The translations under genes were made by a program, and so were the position numbers. 64,000 nucleotides of DNA from NCBI RefSeq assembly GCF_900313025.1, contig NZ_OMPQ01000009.1:512072-576071 (forward strand), in the 5' to 3' direction. How positions within the stretch are numbered: position 1 is the stretch's first letter; every line of letters starts with the position of its first letter. The notes under the pieces were generated by a model, which worked only from the letters and a program-made list of their open reading frames with translations, was not told the origin of the DNA and searched no databases. The stretch comes from Pseudophaeobacter sp. EL27. GTDB lineage: Bacteria > Pseudomonadota > Alphaproteobacteria > Rhodobacterales > Rhodobacteraceae. Below, one piece after another: positions 25,610 through 34,864 of the stretch.

Positions 25610-27121
25610 ATGGCTTTGACCCCAGATTTTGCGAGCTTTGCCACGGCCTATGAGAGCGGTGAAAACCAGGTTGTCTACACGCGGCTTGCCGCCGACCTGG
25701 ATACCCCCGTCTCTTTGATGCTGAAGCTCACAGGCGCCCAGAAGGACGCCTTTATGCTGGAATCCGTAACCGGGGGTGAGGTGCGCGGACGCTACTCCAT
25801 CATCGGCATGAAGCCGGATCTGGTCTGGCGCAGCCATGGTGAGGCCTCGGCGCTCAATCGTTCGGCCCGCTTTGATCCGGAGGCCTTTGAGCCGCAGACC
25901 GGCAATCCGCTGGACAATCTGCGGGCCCTGCTGGCCGAAAGCAAAATCGACCTGCCCGAGGATATGCCCCAGGCCGCTGCTGGCCTGTTTGGCTATCTGG
26001 GCTATGACATGGTGCGCCACGTCGAACATCTTCCCGATGTGAACCCGGATCCGCTTGGCCTGCCGGACGCTGTGATGATGCGCCCTTCCGTGATTGCTGT
26101 GCTCGACGGGGTCAAAGGCGAAGTCACCGTGGTCTCTCCGGCCTGGGTCAGCGAGGGCCAGACAGCCCGCGCCGCCTATGCCCAGGCGGCTGAGCGGGTG
26201 ATGGATGCGGTGCGCGATCTGGAACGGGCCATGCCCTCGGAAACCCGCGATCTGGGAGATGCTCGCGAGATTGCGCCACCAGTGTCGAATTTCACCAAAT
26301 CCGGCTATATGGAAGCGGTGGAAAAGGCCAAGGACTACATCCGTGCTGGCGATATCTTTCAGGTGGTTCCGGCACAGCGCTGGAGCCAGGAATTCCCGCT
26401 GCCCCCCTTTGCGCTTTATCGCTCGCTGCGCCGCACCAACCCCTCGCCGTTCATGTTCTACTTCAACTTTGGCGGCTTTCAGGTCATCGGCGCCAGCCCC
26501 GAGATCCTGGTGCGGGTCTTTGGCAATGAGGTGACAATCCGCCCCATCGCCGGCACCCGTCCGCGTGGCGAAACCCCTGAACAGGACAAGGCAAACGAGC
26601 TGGATCTTCTGGCCGACAAAAAGGAACTGGCGGAGCACCTGATGCTGCTGGATCTGGGCCGCAACGACACTGGCCGTGTTGCCAAGATTGGCACCGTCAA
26701 GCCGACAGAGCAGTTCATCATCGAGCGCTACAGCCATGTAATGCATATCGTTTCAAACGTGGTGGGCGAGCTGCACGAAGACAAAGACGCGCTGGATGCC
26801 TTCTTTGCCGGCATGCCTGCGGGCACCGTTTCAGGCGCACCCAAGGTGCGGGCGATGGAGATCATCGACGAACTGGAACCGGAAAAACGTGGCGTCTACG
26901 GCGGCGGGGTTGGTTATTTCTCCGCTGGGGGCGACATGGATATGTGCATCGCCCTGCGCACCGCCATCGTCAAGGATCAGACGCTCTATGTGCAGGCCGG
27001 CGGTGGGGTAGTCTATGATAGCGATCCGGAATCCGAATATATGGAGACGGTTCATAAATCCAACGCCATCCGCCGCGCCGCAGCCGATGCGGCCCGCTTT
27101 GTCGGTAAGGGCAACAACTGA
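25610..27121 (+). CDS. trpE: Anthranilate synthase component I
   Basis: 503 residues. Chorismate-utilising enzyme that with TrpG forms anthranilate, the first committed step to tryptophan. N-terminal feedback domain with LMLKLTGAQKDAFMLESVTGG (the LLES-type tryptophan site) and SIIGMKPDL; catalytic half with GDIFQVVPAQRW, PSPFMFYFN, IRPIAGTRPRGET, LLDLGRNDTGRVA, YSHVMHIVSNV and GAPKVRAMEII. It starts 17 bases after ppiD and ends before a bidirectional terminator; trpG lies 2 kb downstream past a leftward gene. No leader peptide precedes it, so classical attenuation at trpE is unlikely. Confidence 0.97.
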   Translation: MALTPDFASFATAYESGENQVVYTRLAADLDTPVSLMLKLTGAQKDAFMLESVTGGEVRGRYSIIGMKPDLVWRSHGEASALNRSARFDPEAFEPQTGNPLDNLRALLAESKIDLPEDMPQAAAGLFGYLGYDMVRHVEHLPDVNPDPLGLPDAVMMRPSVIAVLDGVKGEVTVVSPAWVSEGQTARAAYAQAAERVMDAVRDLERAMPSETRDLGDAREIAPPVSNFTKSGYMEAVEKAKDYIRAGDIFQVVPAQRWSQEFPLPPFALYRSLRRTNPSPFMFYFNFGGFQVIGASPEILVRVFGNEVTIRPIAGTRPRGETPEQDKANELDLLADKKELAEHLMLLDLGRNDTGRVAKIGTVKPTEQFIIERYSHVMHIVSNVVGELHEDKDALDAFFAGMPAGTVSGAPKVRAMEIIDELEPEKRGVYGGGVGYFSAGGDMDMCIALRTAIVKDQTLYVQAGGGVVYDSDPESEYMETVHKSNAIRRAAADAARFVGKGNN

Positions 27122-27156
27122 CCCCAGCCAACAAAGAGCGACATGACTGAATAAAG

Positions 27157-27184
27157 AAAGGGCCCCCGAACGGGAGGCCCTTTT
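27157..27184. terminator. Bidirectional terminator between trpE and the deacetylase gene
   Basis: AAAGGGCC plus CCCG pair with CGGG and GGCCCTTT (one bulged base), with T-rich sequence leaving the stem on both strands. Confidence 0.75.
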
Positions 27185-27242
27185 GTCATGTTACCTTGCG
27201 GTTCCAACCTTAATTTCAAGACGTTCGGCCCAGATCTGGAGC

Positions 27243-28943
27243 CTAGTCTGCAGAGGGAATATTGGCTTTCAGTCCGGCAGAGATTGGGGCCAGACCAACC
27301 TGGCTGGCACGATCCTGCAGGCCCCAAAGCAATAGGGCCGAGATCGTATCCGGGCGCAAGCGACCCAACATGATCACCGCCCCCTCCTGACGGGCACGAA
27401 AGGCCGCCTGATCGAGGAAGCGACGAATCGCGCGAGGGTTTTGTCCGGCCCCGTCAAAATCGCGGAACACCACGCCCGAAGGCATGCCATCGCGCAGGGC
27501 CAGTTTCTGCACCGTATTCAGGCCAGAGTTCTGGGTCACCATGCCGTAGCCCGAGGCCTGCATCACCGCGACCATCTGATCAGCCAGCGGCCGATTGCCC
27601 TGAAACCCGGTATCCACCCCCTCGAGGAACCCAACGGCTTGGGGCAACTGTTCCATCCAGACCGCCATGGCGGTTTCAGCGTCCTGTGGCGAGGCTTCGC
27701 GCGGGAGATCCGCCAGAATCAACACCTCAAACCCTGCCGCACGCCGGGCCTGAATTTTCTCAGCAGCCTTTGGATCCTGCGGCGAAATGGCAAAGGTCAG
27801 CGGATAGGGAAAACCCTCCAGGGCTTCGGCACCAATTGCGGCAGCGTCATCTATCAACACGATCGACATCAAAGGCCGGTCATTGGGCGCAGAAAACGCC
27901 TCGGCATTGATGTCAATTGGCTGGCCCGTCGGCGCAACTGCTTCGGGAGCCGCAGCGACATCGCTGCCGATCAAGGTGGGAGTATTACTGCGTTCGGTCA
28001 AGGGAACCACGCGGGTCCCCAGTCGTGACCCGGTCGTCGCCGTTTCTGCCGCGGCCAGCTGTTCCTGATCTGATTGAGGCTCCGGGTCAACCTGCTCGGC
28101 GGTTGCAACCGTTTCCTCTTCTGGCGCAACCTCAGCTCCAGTATTCTCTCCTGACGCAGGCTGTGCTCCGGCACCGTCTTGGGGTGAAACGACCGTATTG
28201 ACAGAGATGCTGGGCGGTTGTGTGGCGACCGGTGCGGAGCCGATTTCCGGGCCTGAAATGTCCACCCCTGGCAAGGCCGATACAGCAGGCGTAAAGACCT
28301 GAGGCACAGCAACGGAGGCTACTTCCTCGGAGAGGGTATCTCCAGAATCAGAATCAACGCTCTGTGCAACAGTGATATCCTCATCTGTATTGAGGTCGCC
28401 ATCGCTGCTGTCGGTGGCAACGTCTGTTGAGGTGGGATCCGCGCTGGTAGCTGCACCCTCGGCAGGGTCCTGTTCGGCAGTGGGGGGCGGTGCGGGCAAG
28501 GCTGCGGCCTCAGTCGAAACAACTGGTGTTTCCTCTTGACCCGGGACACTGGGAGCGGGGCTGCTTTCGGGTGTGACTGTAACAGAGCTCGGCACCTGCG
28601 GCAGGGTCTCAACCACGCCCGGGCTCATATCGCCGGCGCTGGCCCCTTCAGCGGTGGACACCACGGGCCTGCTTCCGGGACTGGTGTCCAGAACGGCAAT
28701 GGGGCTGGTGTCCACGTCACTGGAGCTGGAAGGAATGGCGGGTGCGGCCTCAACCAGGTCGGCGTCGCGAGTCTCACTGGTCTGCGGCGCCTCGGCCTCA
28801 GCAACCTCTGGCTGGCTGGACTGATCCGGCGTTGTTGTATCCACCTGCACCCGGCTGGGCAAAGGCGAGGAGAGCGACCACATTGCAGCGCCTCCAACGG
28901 CCACCAACGCCCCGATACTCACGCCTCCGAGAAACCCTTTCAT
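27243..28943 (-). CDS. Divergent polysaccharide deacetylase family protein with long low-complexity linker
   Basis: 566 residues from ATG 28943, which starts an N-terminal membrane anchor or signal (FLGGVSIGALVAVGGAAMWS) and has AGGA five bases upstream. Residues ~40-330 are a low-complexity Ser/Pro/Glu/Thr/Val-rich stretch, probably an unstructured periplasmic spacer. Residues ~345-566 form the divergent polysaccharide deacetylase domain (YibQ-like): PLMSIVLIDDAAAIGAEAL, PLTFAISPQDPKA, FEVLILADLP, MPSGVVFRDFDGAGQ and a C-terminal GAVIMLGRLRPDTISALLLW. The domain is a NodB-like fold usually without the full metal site, and its substrate is unknown. It separates trpE from trpG on the opposite strand. 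Confidence 0.87.
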   Translation of the reverse strand: MKGFLGGVSIGALVAVGGAAMWSLSSPLPSRVQVDTTTPDQSSQPEVAEAEAPQTSETRDADLVEAAPAIPSSSSDVDTSPIAVLDTSPGSRPVVSTAEGASAGDMSPGVVETLPQVPSSVTVTPESSPAPSVPGQEETPVVSTEAAALPAPPPTAEQDPAEGAATSADPTSTDVATDSSDGDLNTDEDITVAQSVDSDSGDTLSEEVASVAVPQVFTPAVSALPGVDISGPEIGSAPVATQPPSISVNTVVSPQDGAGAQPASGENTGAEVAPEEETVATAEQVDPEPQSDQEQLAAAETATTGSRLGTRVVPLTERSNTPTLIGSDVAAAPEAVAPTGQPIDINAEAFSAPNDRPLMSIVLIDDAAAIGAEALEGFPYPLTFAISPQDPKAAEKIQARRAAGFEVLILADLPREASPQDAETAMAVWMEQLPQAVGFLEGVDTGFQGNRPLADQMVAVMQASGYGMVTQNSGLNTVQKLALRDGMPSGVVFRDFDGAGQNPRAIRRFLDQAAFRARQEGAVIMLGRLRPDTISALLLWGLQDRASQVGLAPISAGLKANIPSAD

Positions 28944-29184
28944 CGCAGTCCTGCCCCTCATCACCTGTATCCGCCCTGTCACCGGGCTGGTTGTCCTCAA
29001 ACTTCTGACAGAAACAGGCGCTTGCACACCCCCAAAATCTGCCCATTTGGTCCCCTGTCAGGTCACGCTCGGCGCCAATTGAACGTCCTGCTCTTGACGC
29101 TGCCGCACAAGCCTGAACAAGTATACCGCAACCACTATACTGCGGCGCCCCCCTCGCCCGCCACCCATAAAAGAGCCCGCCAAG

Positions 29185-29766
29185 ATGCTGCTGCTAATCG
29201 ACAACTACGACTCCTTTACCTACAACCTCGTGCACTACCTCGGAGAGTTGGGCGCCGAGATGGAAGTCCACCGCAATGATGCGCTCACTGTGCAGGAGGC
29301 AATGGCCCTGAACCCTGCGGGCATCCTGCTCTCTCCCGGCCCAAAGGCCCCGGAACAGGCTGGCATCTGCCTCGCCCTCACCCAGGCAGCAGCGGAAACC
29401 AGAACTCCGCTGCTGGGGGTCTGCCTGGGGCATCAGACCATCGGTCAGGCCTTTGGTGGCAAAGTCACCCGCTGCCACGAGATCGTGCATGGCAAGATGG
29501 GGCTGATGCATCATAAGAACAAAGGCCTGTTTGCCGGCCTGCCCAGCCCGTTTGAGGCCACGCGGTATCACTCATTGGTGGTGGAGCGCGAAGCCCTGCC
29601 CGACTGTCTGGAGATCACTGCCGAGCTGGAAGATGGCACCATCATGGCGCTGCAGCACAAAGAGCTGCCGATGCACGGGGTTCAGTTCCACCCAGAGTCC
29701 ATTGCTTCCGAGCACGGCCATGCCCTGCTTAAGAATTTTCTCGATGACATGAAGGTGCCCGCATGA
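29185..29766 (+). CDS. trpG: Anthranilate synthase component II (glutamine amidotransferase)
   Basis: 193 residues. Class I glutamine amidotransferase that feeds ammonia to Trp[33 protein letters not shown], nucleophile Cys80 in [17 protein letters not shown], and the His169/Glu171 pair in [10 protein letters not shown]. Short spacer regions fit a TrpG (or dual TrpG/PabA) rather than a GMP synthase. First gene of a tight operon; its stop overlaps the trpD start by four bases. An imperfect hairpin in CCGCAACCACTATACTGCGG lies 48-67 bases upstream. Confidence 0.96.
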   Translation: MLLLIDNYDSFTYNLVHYLGELGAEMEVHRNDALTVQEAMALNPAGILLSPGPKAPEQAGICLALTQAAAETRTPLLGVCLGHQTIGQAFGGKVTRCHEIVHGKMGLMHHKNKGLFAGLPSPFEATRYHSLVVEREALPDCLEITAELEDGTIMALQHKELPMHGVQFHPESIASEHGHALLKNFLDDMKVPA

Positions 29767-30785
29767 GCGATCTGATCAAGCCGCTGATTGGTGCCGCCGC
29801 CGACCGCCCCCTGACCCGAGGTGAGGCGACCGAGGCCTTTACCTTGCTGTTTGAAGGCGAAGCCACCCCCAGCCAGATTGGCGGGATCCTGATGGCGCTG
29901 CGCACTCGCGGTGAAACCGTTGATGAATATGCAGCCGCTGCCTCCGTAATGCGGACCAAATGTAATCCTGTGAAAGCACCGGCTGGTGCCATGGATATCG
30001 TTGGCACAGGTGGAGACGGCAAACATACGCTGAACATTTCCACCGCCACTGCCTTTGTGACCGCTGGCGCCGGGGTTGTGGTGGCAAAGCATGGCAATCG
30101 CAACCTGTCGTCGCGTTCTGGCACGGCGGATGTGCAGGCGCAGATGGGCATCAATGTCATGGTGCCGCCAAAGGTTGTCGAAGCCGCACTGGACAGCTGC
30201 GGCATTGCCTTCATGATGGCGCCGATGCACCATCCGGCAGTTGCCCATGTGATGCCAACCCGGCAGGAACTGGGCACAAGAACGATCTTTAACATCCTGG
30301 GTCCACTGACAAATCCTGCGGGCGTCAAACGCCAATTGACTGGCGCCTTTACCCGGGATCTGATCCGCCCTATGGCAGAAACCCTCGGCCAGCTCGGCTC
30401 TGAACGAGCCTGGCTGGTGCATGGATCTGATGGCACGGACGAGCTGACCATCACCGGGATCAGTTGGGTTTCCGCGCTGGAGGAAGACGGCTCGATCCGG
30501 GATTTTGAGCTGCACCCGGAAGAGGCCGGCCTGCCGGTGCATCCCTTTGAAGCCATTGTTGGTGGCAGCCCCGAAGACAATGCAACGGCCTTTCGTGCCT
30601 TGCTGAACGGAGAACAAGGTGCCTACCGCGATGCTGTTTTGTTGAACGCCGCCTCTGCGCTAGTGGTGGCAAATGCAGCCAGCTCCTTGAAGGAAGGTGT
30701 TGAAAGGGCAAAGGAAAGCATTGATTCCGGTTCTGCCAAAGCCAAGCTGGAAGCCCTGGCAAAAATCACCACGGCCGCCGCCTGA
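29763..30785 (+). CDS. trpD: Anthranilate phosphoribosyltransferase
   Basis: 340 residues. Transfers phosphoribose to anthranilate. PRPP loop [18 protein letters not shown] (glycines at 81-86), [18 protein letters not shown], and [20 protein letters not shown] plus [11 protein letters not shown]. Starts on an ATGA overlap with trpG and its stop overlaps the next start by one base (TGATG), so it is translationally coupled on both sides. Confidence 0.97.
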   Translation: MSDLIKPLIGAAADRPLTRGEATEAFTLLFEGEATPSQIGGILMALRTRGETVDEYAAAASVMRTKCNPVKAPAGAMDIVGTGGDGKHTLNISTATAFVTAGAGVVVAKHGNRNLSSRSGTADVQAQMGINVMVPPKVVEAALDSCGIAFMMAPMHHPAVAHVMPTRQELGTRTIFNILGPLTNPAGVKRQLTGAFTRDLIRPMAETLGQLGSERAWLVHGSDGTDELTITGISWVSALEEDGSIRDFELHPEEAGLPVHPFEAIVGGSPEDNATAFRALLNGEQGAYRDAVLLNAASALVVANAASSLKEGVERAKESIDSGSAKAKLEALAKITTAAA

Positions 30786-31456
30786 TGACCGCAACTGAAG
30801 GATCGCCGCCAATGGGCCCTCAATTGGGCGACTGGGGCGATCTGTCGTTTTTCTCCGAGGACTGGCCGGCAATCAATGCCCGTCTTGCTGAGGACCCTCG
30901 AGCCACCCTGCCACCGAACCCCCTGCGATTTGCGGCTTTTGAGCTGACACCGCTCGATAAAACCCGCGTGGTCATCCTGGGCCAAGACCCTTATCCAACG
31001 CCGGGTCATGCCAATGGGTTGGCTTTCTCTGTTGCGCCTGACGTGCGGCCCTTGCCTCGATCCCTTTCCAATATTTACAAAGAGTTACAGACAGATATTG
31101 GCGGCCACCCAGCGACCGGAGATTTGCAAAACTGGGCACGTCAGGGGGTTCTGTTGCTCAACACTGCGCTCTCGGTGCCAAGCGGAGAGGCCAATGGGCA
31201 CAAAGATCTGGGCTGGACACCACTGGTTCAGCAGGTGCTGGCCAAGACTTCCCAGACCCCGACCGCCTATGTATTCTGGGGAAAACAGGCGCAAAGGCTT
31301 GAAAAATACCTCCATTCGGGCGATCACCTGATCCTGAAGACGGCCCACCCTTCTCCGCTATCCGCCCACCGTGGCTTCTTTGGCTCCGGGGTGTTTTCAC
31401 AGATCAACAGCTGGCTTGCCGCGCGCGGATCAACGCCAATCGACTGGACGATCTGA
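30785..31456 (+). CDS. ung: Uracil-DNA glycosylase, family 1
   Basis: 223 residues. Removes uracil from DNA. Family 1 signatures: VVILGQDPYPTPGHANGLAF with the catalytic Asp68 and Tyr70, LLLNTALSV with the uracil-binding Asn126, and HPSPLSAHRGFFGSG with the essential His188. The water-loop reads DPYPTPGHANG where E. coli has DPYHGPGQAHG, so one normally conserved His is Pro here. It is inserted between trpD and trpC with a one-base overlap to trpD, so DNA repair is coupled to the tryptophan operon, apparently by chance of gene order. Confidence 0.93.
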   Translation: MTATEGSPPMGPQLGDWGDLSFFSEDWPAINARLAEDPRATLPPNPLRFAAFELTPLDKTRVVILGQDPYPTPGHANGLAFSVAPDVRPLPRSLSNIYKELQTDIGGHPATGDLQNWARQGVLLLNTALSVPSGEANGHKDLGWTPLVQQVLAKTSQTPTAYVFWGKQAQRLEKYLHSGDHLILKTAHPSPLSAHRGFFGSGVFSQINSWLAARGSTPIDWTI

Positions 31457-31496
31457 GGGGAAACAATGACAAAACACGATGACAGGAGGCTGTGAC

Positions 31497-32309
31497 ATGG
31501 CTGAAAATGTTCTGGACAAGATCAAGGCCTATAAGCTGGAAGAAATCGCCGCCGATAAAGCCGCCAAGCCGCTCTCCGAGGTCGAAGCCGAGGCCCGCGA
31601 TGCTTCAGCGCCTCGTGGCTTTGCCGCCGCGCTCTCGACCGCTGCGCGCGACGGCTATGGCTTGATCGCAGAAATCAAAAAAGCCAGCCCCTCCAAGGGT
31701 CTTATCCGCGAGGATTTCAACCCGGCCGCCCTGGCCCAGGCCTATGAACAAGGTGGCGCCGCCTGCCTCTCGGTACTGACCGATACGCCCAGTTTTCAGG
31801 GCGCCAAATCCTTTCTGGTAGAGGCCCGCGCCGCCTGCTCTCTGCCCGCCCTGCGCAAGGATTTCATGTATGATACCTATCAGGTCGCAGAAGCCCGCGC
31901 CCTGGGTGCCGATTGCATTCTGATCATTCTCGCCTCGGTGAGTGATGCACAGGCTGCAGAGTTGGAAGACAGTGCCACGGCTTGGGGCATGGATGTGCTG
32001 CTTGAGGTTCATGACGAAACCGAGCTGGAACGCGCCAGCCTGTTGAAATCCCCCCTTATGGGCATCAACAACCGCAATCTCAAAACCTTTGAAACCACAT
32101 TGGACACCACGCGCCATTTGTCACGTCTGGTCCCAGCCGGGCGCAGCATAGTCTGTGAAAGCGGCCTGTCCTCGCCGCAGGATCTGGCGGATATGGCCCG
32201 TTATGGTGCTCGAACCTTCCTGATCGGGGAATCTCTGATGCGCCAGGACGATGTGGCCCAGGCCACCCGCAGTCTGCTGGCAAACCCACTGATCCCCGGA
32301 GCCCTGTGA
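31497..32309 (+). CDS. trpC: Indole-3-glycerol phosphate synthase
   Basis: 270 residues from ATG 31497, preceded by a perfect AGGAGG seven bases upstream; an ATG at 31479 was rejected because it would place the ribosome site inside the gene. TIM-barrel enzyme: [36 protein letters not shown] with the catalytic Glu/Lys pair, [47 protein letters not shown] and VCESGLSS. Monofunctional (no fused TrpF). Confidence 0.97.
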   Translation: MAENVLDKIKAYKLEEIAADKAAKPLSEVEAEARDASAPRGFAAALSTAARDGYGLIAEIKKASPSKGLIREDFNPAALAQAYEQGGAACLSVLTDTPSFQGAKSFLVEARAACSLPALRKDFMYDTYQVAEARALGADCILIILASVSDAQAAELEDSATAWGMDVLLEVHDETELERASLLKSPLMGINNRNLKTFETTLDTTRHLSRLVPAGRSIVCESGLSSPQDLADMARYGARTFLIGESLMRQDDVAQATRSLLANPLIPGAL

Positions 32310-32310
32310 T

Positions 32311-32781
32311 ATGTCCCTGACCCATTTTGACACCAAGGGCGATGCCCATATGGTTGATGTCTCCGACAAAGAGGTAACTTCGCGGGTTGCTGTTGCGGAA
32401 GGTCACATCACTATGGCCTCGGAAACCTTTGAGATCATTGCCCAAGGCAAGGCCAAAAAGGGCGATGTGCTGAGTGTGGCGCGGCTGGCCGGCATCATGG
32501 GCGCCAAGAAAACACCCGATCTCATCCCGCTGTGTCATCCGCTGGCCATTTCCAAGGTCTCTGTTGAGCTGACACTGGATTCGGACTTGCCCGGCGTTCG
32601 GGTTGAGGCCACGGTCAAGACCACCGGACAGACCGGCGTTGAGATGGAGGCTCTGACGGCGGTTTCCGTTGCCTGCCTCACCGTTTATGACATGGCCAAA
32701 GCAGTGGACAAAGCCATGCAGATTGGTGGCACCCGTGTCGTTCTAAAAGATGGCGGCAAATCAGGCCGTTACGAGGCATAA
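32311..32781 (+). CDS. moaC: Cyclic pyranopterin monophosphate synthase (molybdenum cofactor)
   Basis: 156 residues. With MoaA it turns GTP into cyclic pyranopterin monophosphate. Motifs: [32 protein letters not shown] with active-site His76, and [20 protein letters not shown] with the conserved Glu and Asp. Starts one base after the trpC stop and ends immediately before moeA, so it is part of the same transcript. Confidence 0.97.
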   Translation: MSLTHFDTKGDAHMVDVSDKEVTSRVAVAEGHITMASETFEIIAQGKAKKGDVLSVARLAGIMGAKKTPDLIPLCHPLAISKVSVELTLDSDLPGVRVEATVKTTGQTGVEMEALTAVSVACLTVYDMAKAVDKAMQIGGTRVVLKDGGKSGRYEA

Positions 32782-33954
32782 ATGATTTCAGTTTCCGAGG
32801 CACGCGCGGCTCTGTTGCAGCTCTGCTCCCCCACCGAAGTTGAGCAGGTTCCCCTGGCCCAGGCCAATGGCCGGGTGCTTGCCCAAGAGGTGCGGGCGGA
32901 CCGGGATCAGCCGCCCTTTGCTGCCTCGGCGATGGATGGTTACGCGGTGAAGCGGGACGAGGTTGAACTGCATGCCATGTTTCAGGTCATCGGTGAGGCC
33001 GCGGCTGGGCATCGTTTTGACGGCCACCTAAAACCCGGTCAGGCGGTACGTATCTTCACTGGTGCCCCGGTGCCGCAGGGTGCGGATTTTGTGGTTATCC
33101 AAGAGGATGTCGACCGCAAGAAAGACCTGATTACCATCCAAAACCAGCCCAGTGCTTCGAGCAATATTCGCCCCAGCGGCGGTGATTTCCGCATCGGTCA
33201 GACCGTGACCGCACCGCGTATCCTGCGCCCCTCTGATGTGGCGCTTTTGGCGGCGATGAACATCCCAGACGTTCCCGTCCACCGCCGCCCAGTGGTCGCA
33301 TTGATCTCTACCGGCGATGAATTGGTAATGCCAGGCGGCACCCCGGGTCCTGATCAAATCATCGCCTCCAATACCTTTGGTCTCAAGGCGATGCTGGACG
33401 AATTTGGCGCCAAGGTTCTGGTTCTACCTATTGCGCGAGACAGCGAGGCCTCGCTGAAAACGGCCTTCTCTCTGGCGCGTGAGGTCGATCTGGTGGTCAC
33501 CATTGGCGGCGCCTCGGTTGGGGATCATGATCTGGTTGCCAAGGTCTCAGCCGATCTTGGAATGGAACGGTCATTTTACAAGGTTGCCATGCGCCCCGGC
33601 AAGCCGCTGATGGCCGGCCGCATGGGGGGTATCGCCATGGTCGGCTTGCCCGGAAATCCAGTTTCTGCAATGGTTTGCGGACATATCTTCTTGCAACCTA
33701 TGGTGCAGGCCATGCTGGGAATGGGGGCTGAACCTACCCAGTTGCAAAGCGCGCGTCTGACACATGAACTGGGTGCAAACGGGCCGCGCGAACACTATAT
33801 GCGTGCGCGTGTTATTGCCGGTGAAATCACCGTTTCCGACAATCAGGACAGCTCGCTTCTTTCGGTGCTGGCCGATGCAAACGCCCTGCTTGTTCTGCCG
33901 CCCAATGCGTCCAGGCAACACCAGGGTGAGACGCTGCAATACCTTCCAATCTGA
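32782..33954 (+). CDS. moeA: Molybdopterin molybdenumtransferase
   Basis: 390 residues. Inserts molybdate into adenylated molybdopterin. MoeA domains: PPFAASAMDGYAVK near the N-terminus, AVRIFTGAPVPQGADFVVIQE, NIRPSGGDFRIGQTV, the MoaB-like domain with ALISTGDELVMPGGTPGPDQ and TIGGASVGDHDLV, and VGLPGNPVSAMVCGHIF. Begins directly after the moaC stop. The moaC-moeA pair closes the trpG-led operon; 152 bases separate it from lexA. Confidence 0.97.
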   Translation: MISVSEARAALLQLCSPTEVEQVPLAQANGRVLAQEVRADRDQPPFAASAMDGYAVKRDEVELHAMFQVIGEAAAGHRFDGHLKPGQAVRIFTGAPVPQGADFVVIQEDVDRKKDLITIQNQPSASSNIRPSGGDFRIGQTVTAPRILRPSDVALLAAMNIPDVPVHRRPVVALISTGDELVMPGGTPGPDQIIASNTFGLKAMLDEFGAKVLVLPIARDSEASLKTAFSLAREVDLVVTIGGASVGDHDLVAKVSADLGMERSFYKVAMRPGKPLMAGRMGGIAMVGLPGNPVSAMVCGHIFLQPMVQAMLGMGAEPTQLQSARLTHELGANGPREHYMRARVIAGEITVSDNQDSSLLSVLADANALLVLPPNASRQHQGETLQYLPI

Positions 33955-34033
33955 AGATCCCCGCGCGACTGCCCGTTACGGAATAGGACAGGTAACACCT
34001 CGACAGTGAAAATCGCACAAAAGTTGCCGTGGT

Positions 34034-34048
34034 GTTCTTGTGTTGTTG
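34034..34048. promoter_or_regulatory. Imperfect LexA half-site pair upstream of lexA
   Basis: GTTC-N7-GTTG, one mismatch from the alphaproteobacterial SOS box in inverse orientation, 12 bases from the perfect box. Confidence 0.35.
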
Positions 34049-34059
34049 ACACAAAACGA

Positions 34060-34074
34060 GAACATGAATAGAAC
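34060..34074 (+). promoter_or_regulatory. LexA (SOS) box of lexA
   Basis: Perfect GAAC-N7-GAAC, the alphaproteobacterial LexA direct-repeat operator, 33 bases upstream of the lexA ATG. Supports autoregulation. Confidence 0.85.
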
Positions 34075-34106
34075 AAAACGCAGCGGATGTATCTGGAGGG
34101 ACCGAA

Positions 34107-34820
34107 ATGCTAACCAAGAAGCAGTTGGATTTGTTGAACTTCATTCACCGGCGCCTGCAAAAGGACGGTGTTCCCCCCAGTTTTGATGAAATGAAGGTTG
34201 CACTGGATCTGCGTTCCAAATCGGGTATTCACCGGCTGATCACCGCACTCGAGGAACGCGGGTTCATTCGGCGTCTTGCCCATCGCGCCAGGGCCATTGA
34301 AATTCTGCGCCTGCCAGAAAACATGGGCGATGCCTCAGTTGCGCCAACATCTGCCCACGCAGTTCCCATGGGCACACATGGTGGTGCGCCACGTCCTGCC
34401 GTTGCGCAGGCCAGACCCGCAGCTTCGGTTGTTGCATCCCTGGAAATCCCCGTCATGGGCCGAATTGCCGCCGGTGTCCCGATCGAGGCCATCAATCAGA
34501 TCACCCATCAGATCGCCATCCCGCAAACCATGCTCTCCTCCAATGGAAAACACTACGCTCTGGAGGTTCGCGGGGACTCGATGATCAATGCCGGCATCAA
34601 CGATGGTGACATCGTGGTGATCCGCGAAACAGATACTGCCGATGACGGTGATATTGTTGTCGCCCTTATCGCCGATGAAGAAGCAACGCTGAAACGGCTG
34701 TTCCGTCGCAATGGCAAAATCGCGTTAGAGGCAGAAAACCCCGCCTATGAAACCCGAATCCTGTCACCGGATCAGGTAAAGGTTCAGGGGCGTCTGGTTG
34801 GCTTGATCCGCAGCTACTGA
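34107..34820 (+). CDS. lexA: LexA repressor of the SOS regulon
   Basis: 237 residues. N-terminal winged helix ([40 protein letters not shown]), a linker of about 45 residues rich in Ala/Pro longer than in E. coli LexA, and a C-terminal peptidase domain: cleavage site Ala122-Gly123 in GRIAAGVP, catalytic Ser158 in [11 protein letters not shown], Lys196 in ATLKRLF. RecA-stimulated self-cleavage lifts repression after DNA damage. A perfect GAAC-N7-GAAC box precedes the gene. The adjacent comEC converges on it. Confidence 0.96.
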   Translation: MLTKKQLDLLNFIHRRLQKDGVPPSFDEMKVALDLRSKSGIHRLITALEERGFIRRLAHRARAIEILRLPENMGDASVAPTSAHAVPMGTHGGAPRPAVAQARPAASVVASLEIPVMGRIAAGVPIEAINQITHQIAIPQTMLSSNGKHYALEVRGDSMINAGINDGDIVVIRETDTADDGDIVVALIADEEATLKRLFRRNGKIALEAENPAYETRILSPDQVKVQGRLVGLIRSY

Positions 34821-34864
34821 CCCAGCCGCCCCAATCACCCTTCCCTGCACTTTGACAGCTTCCG

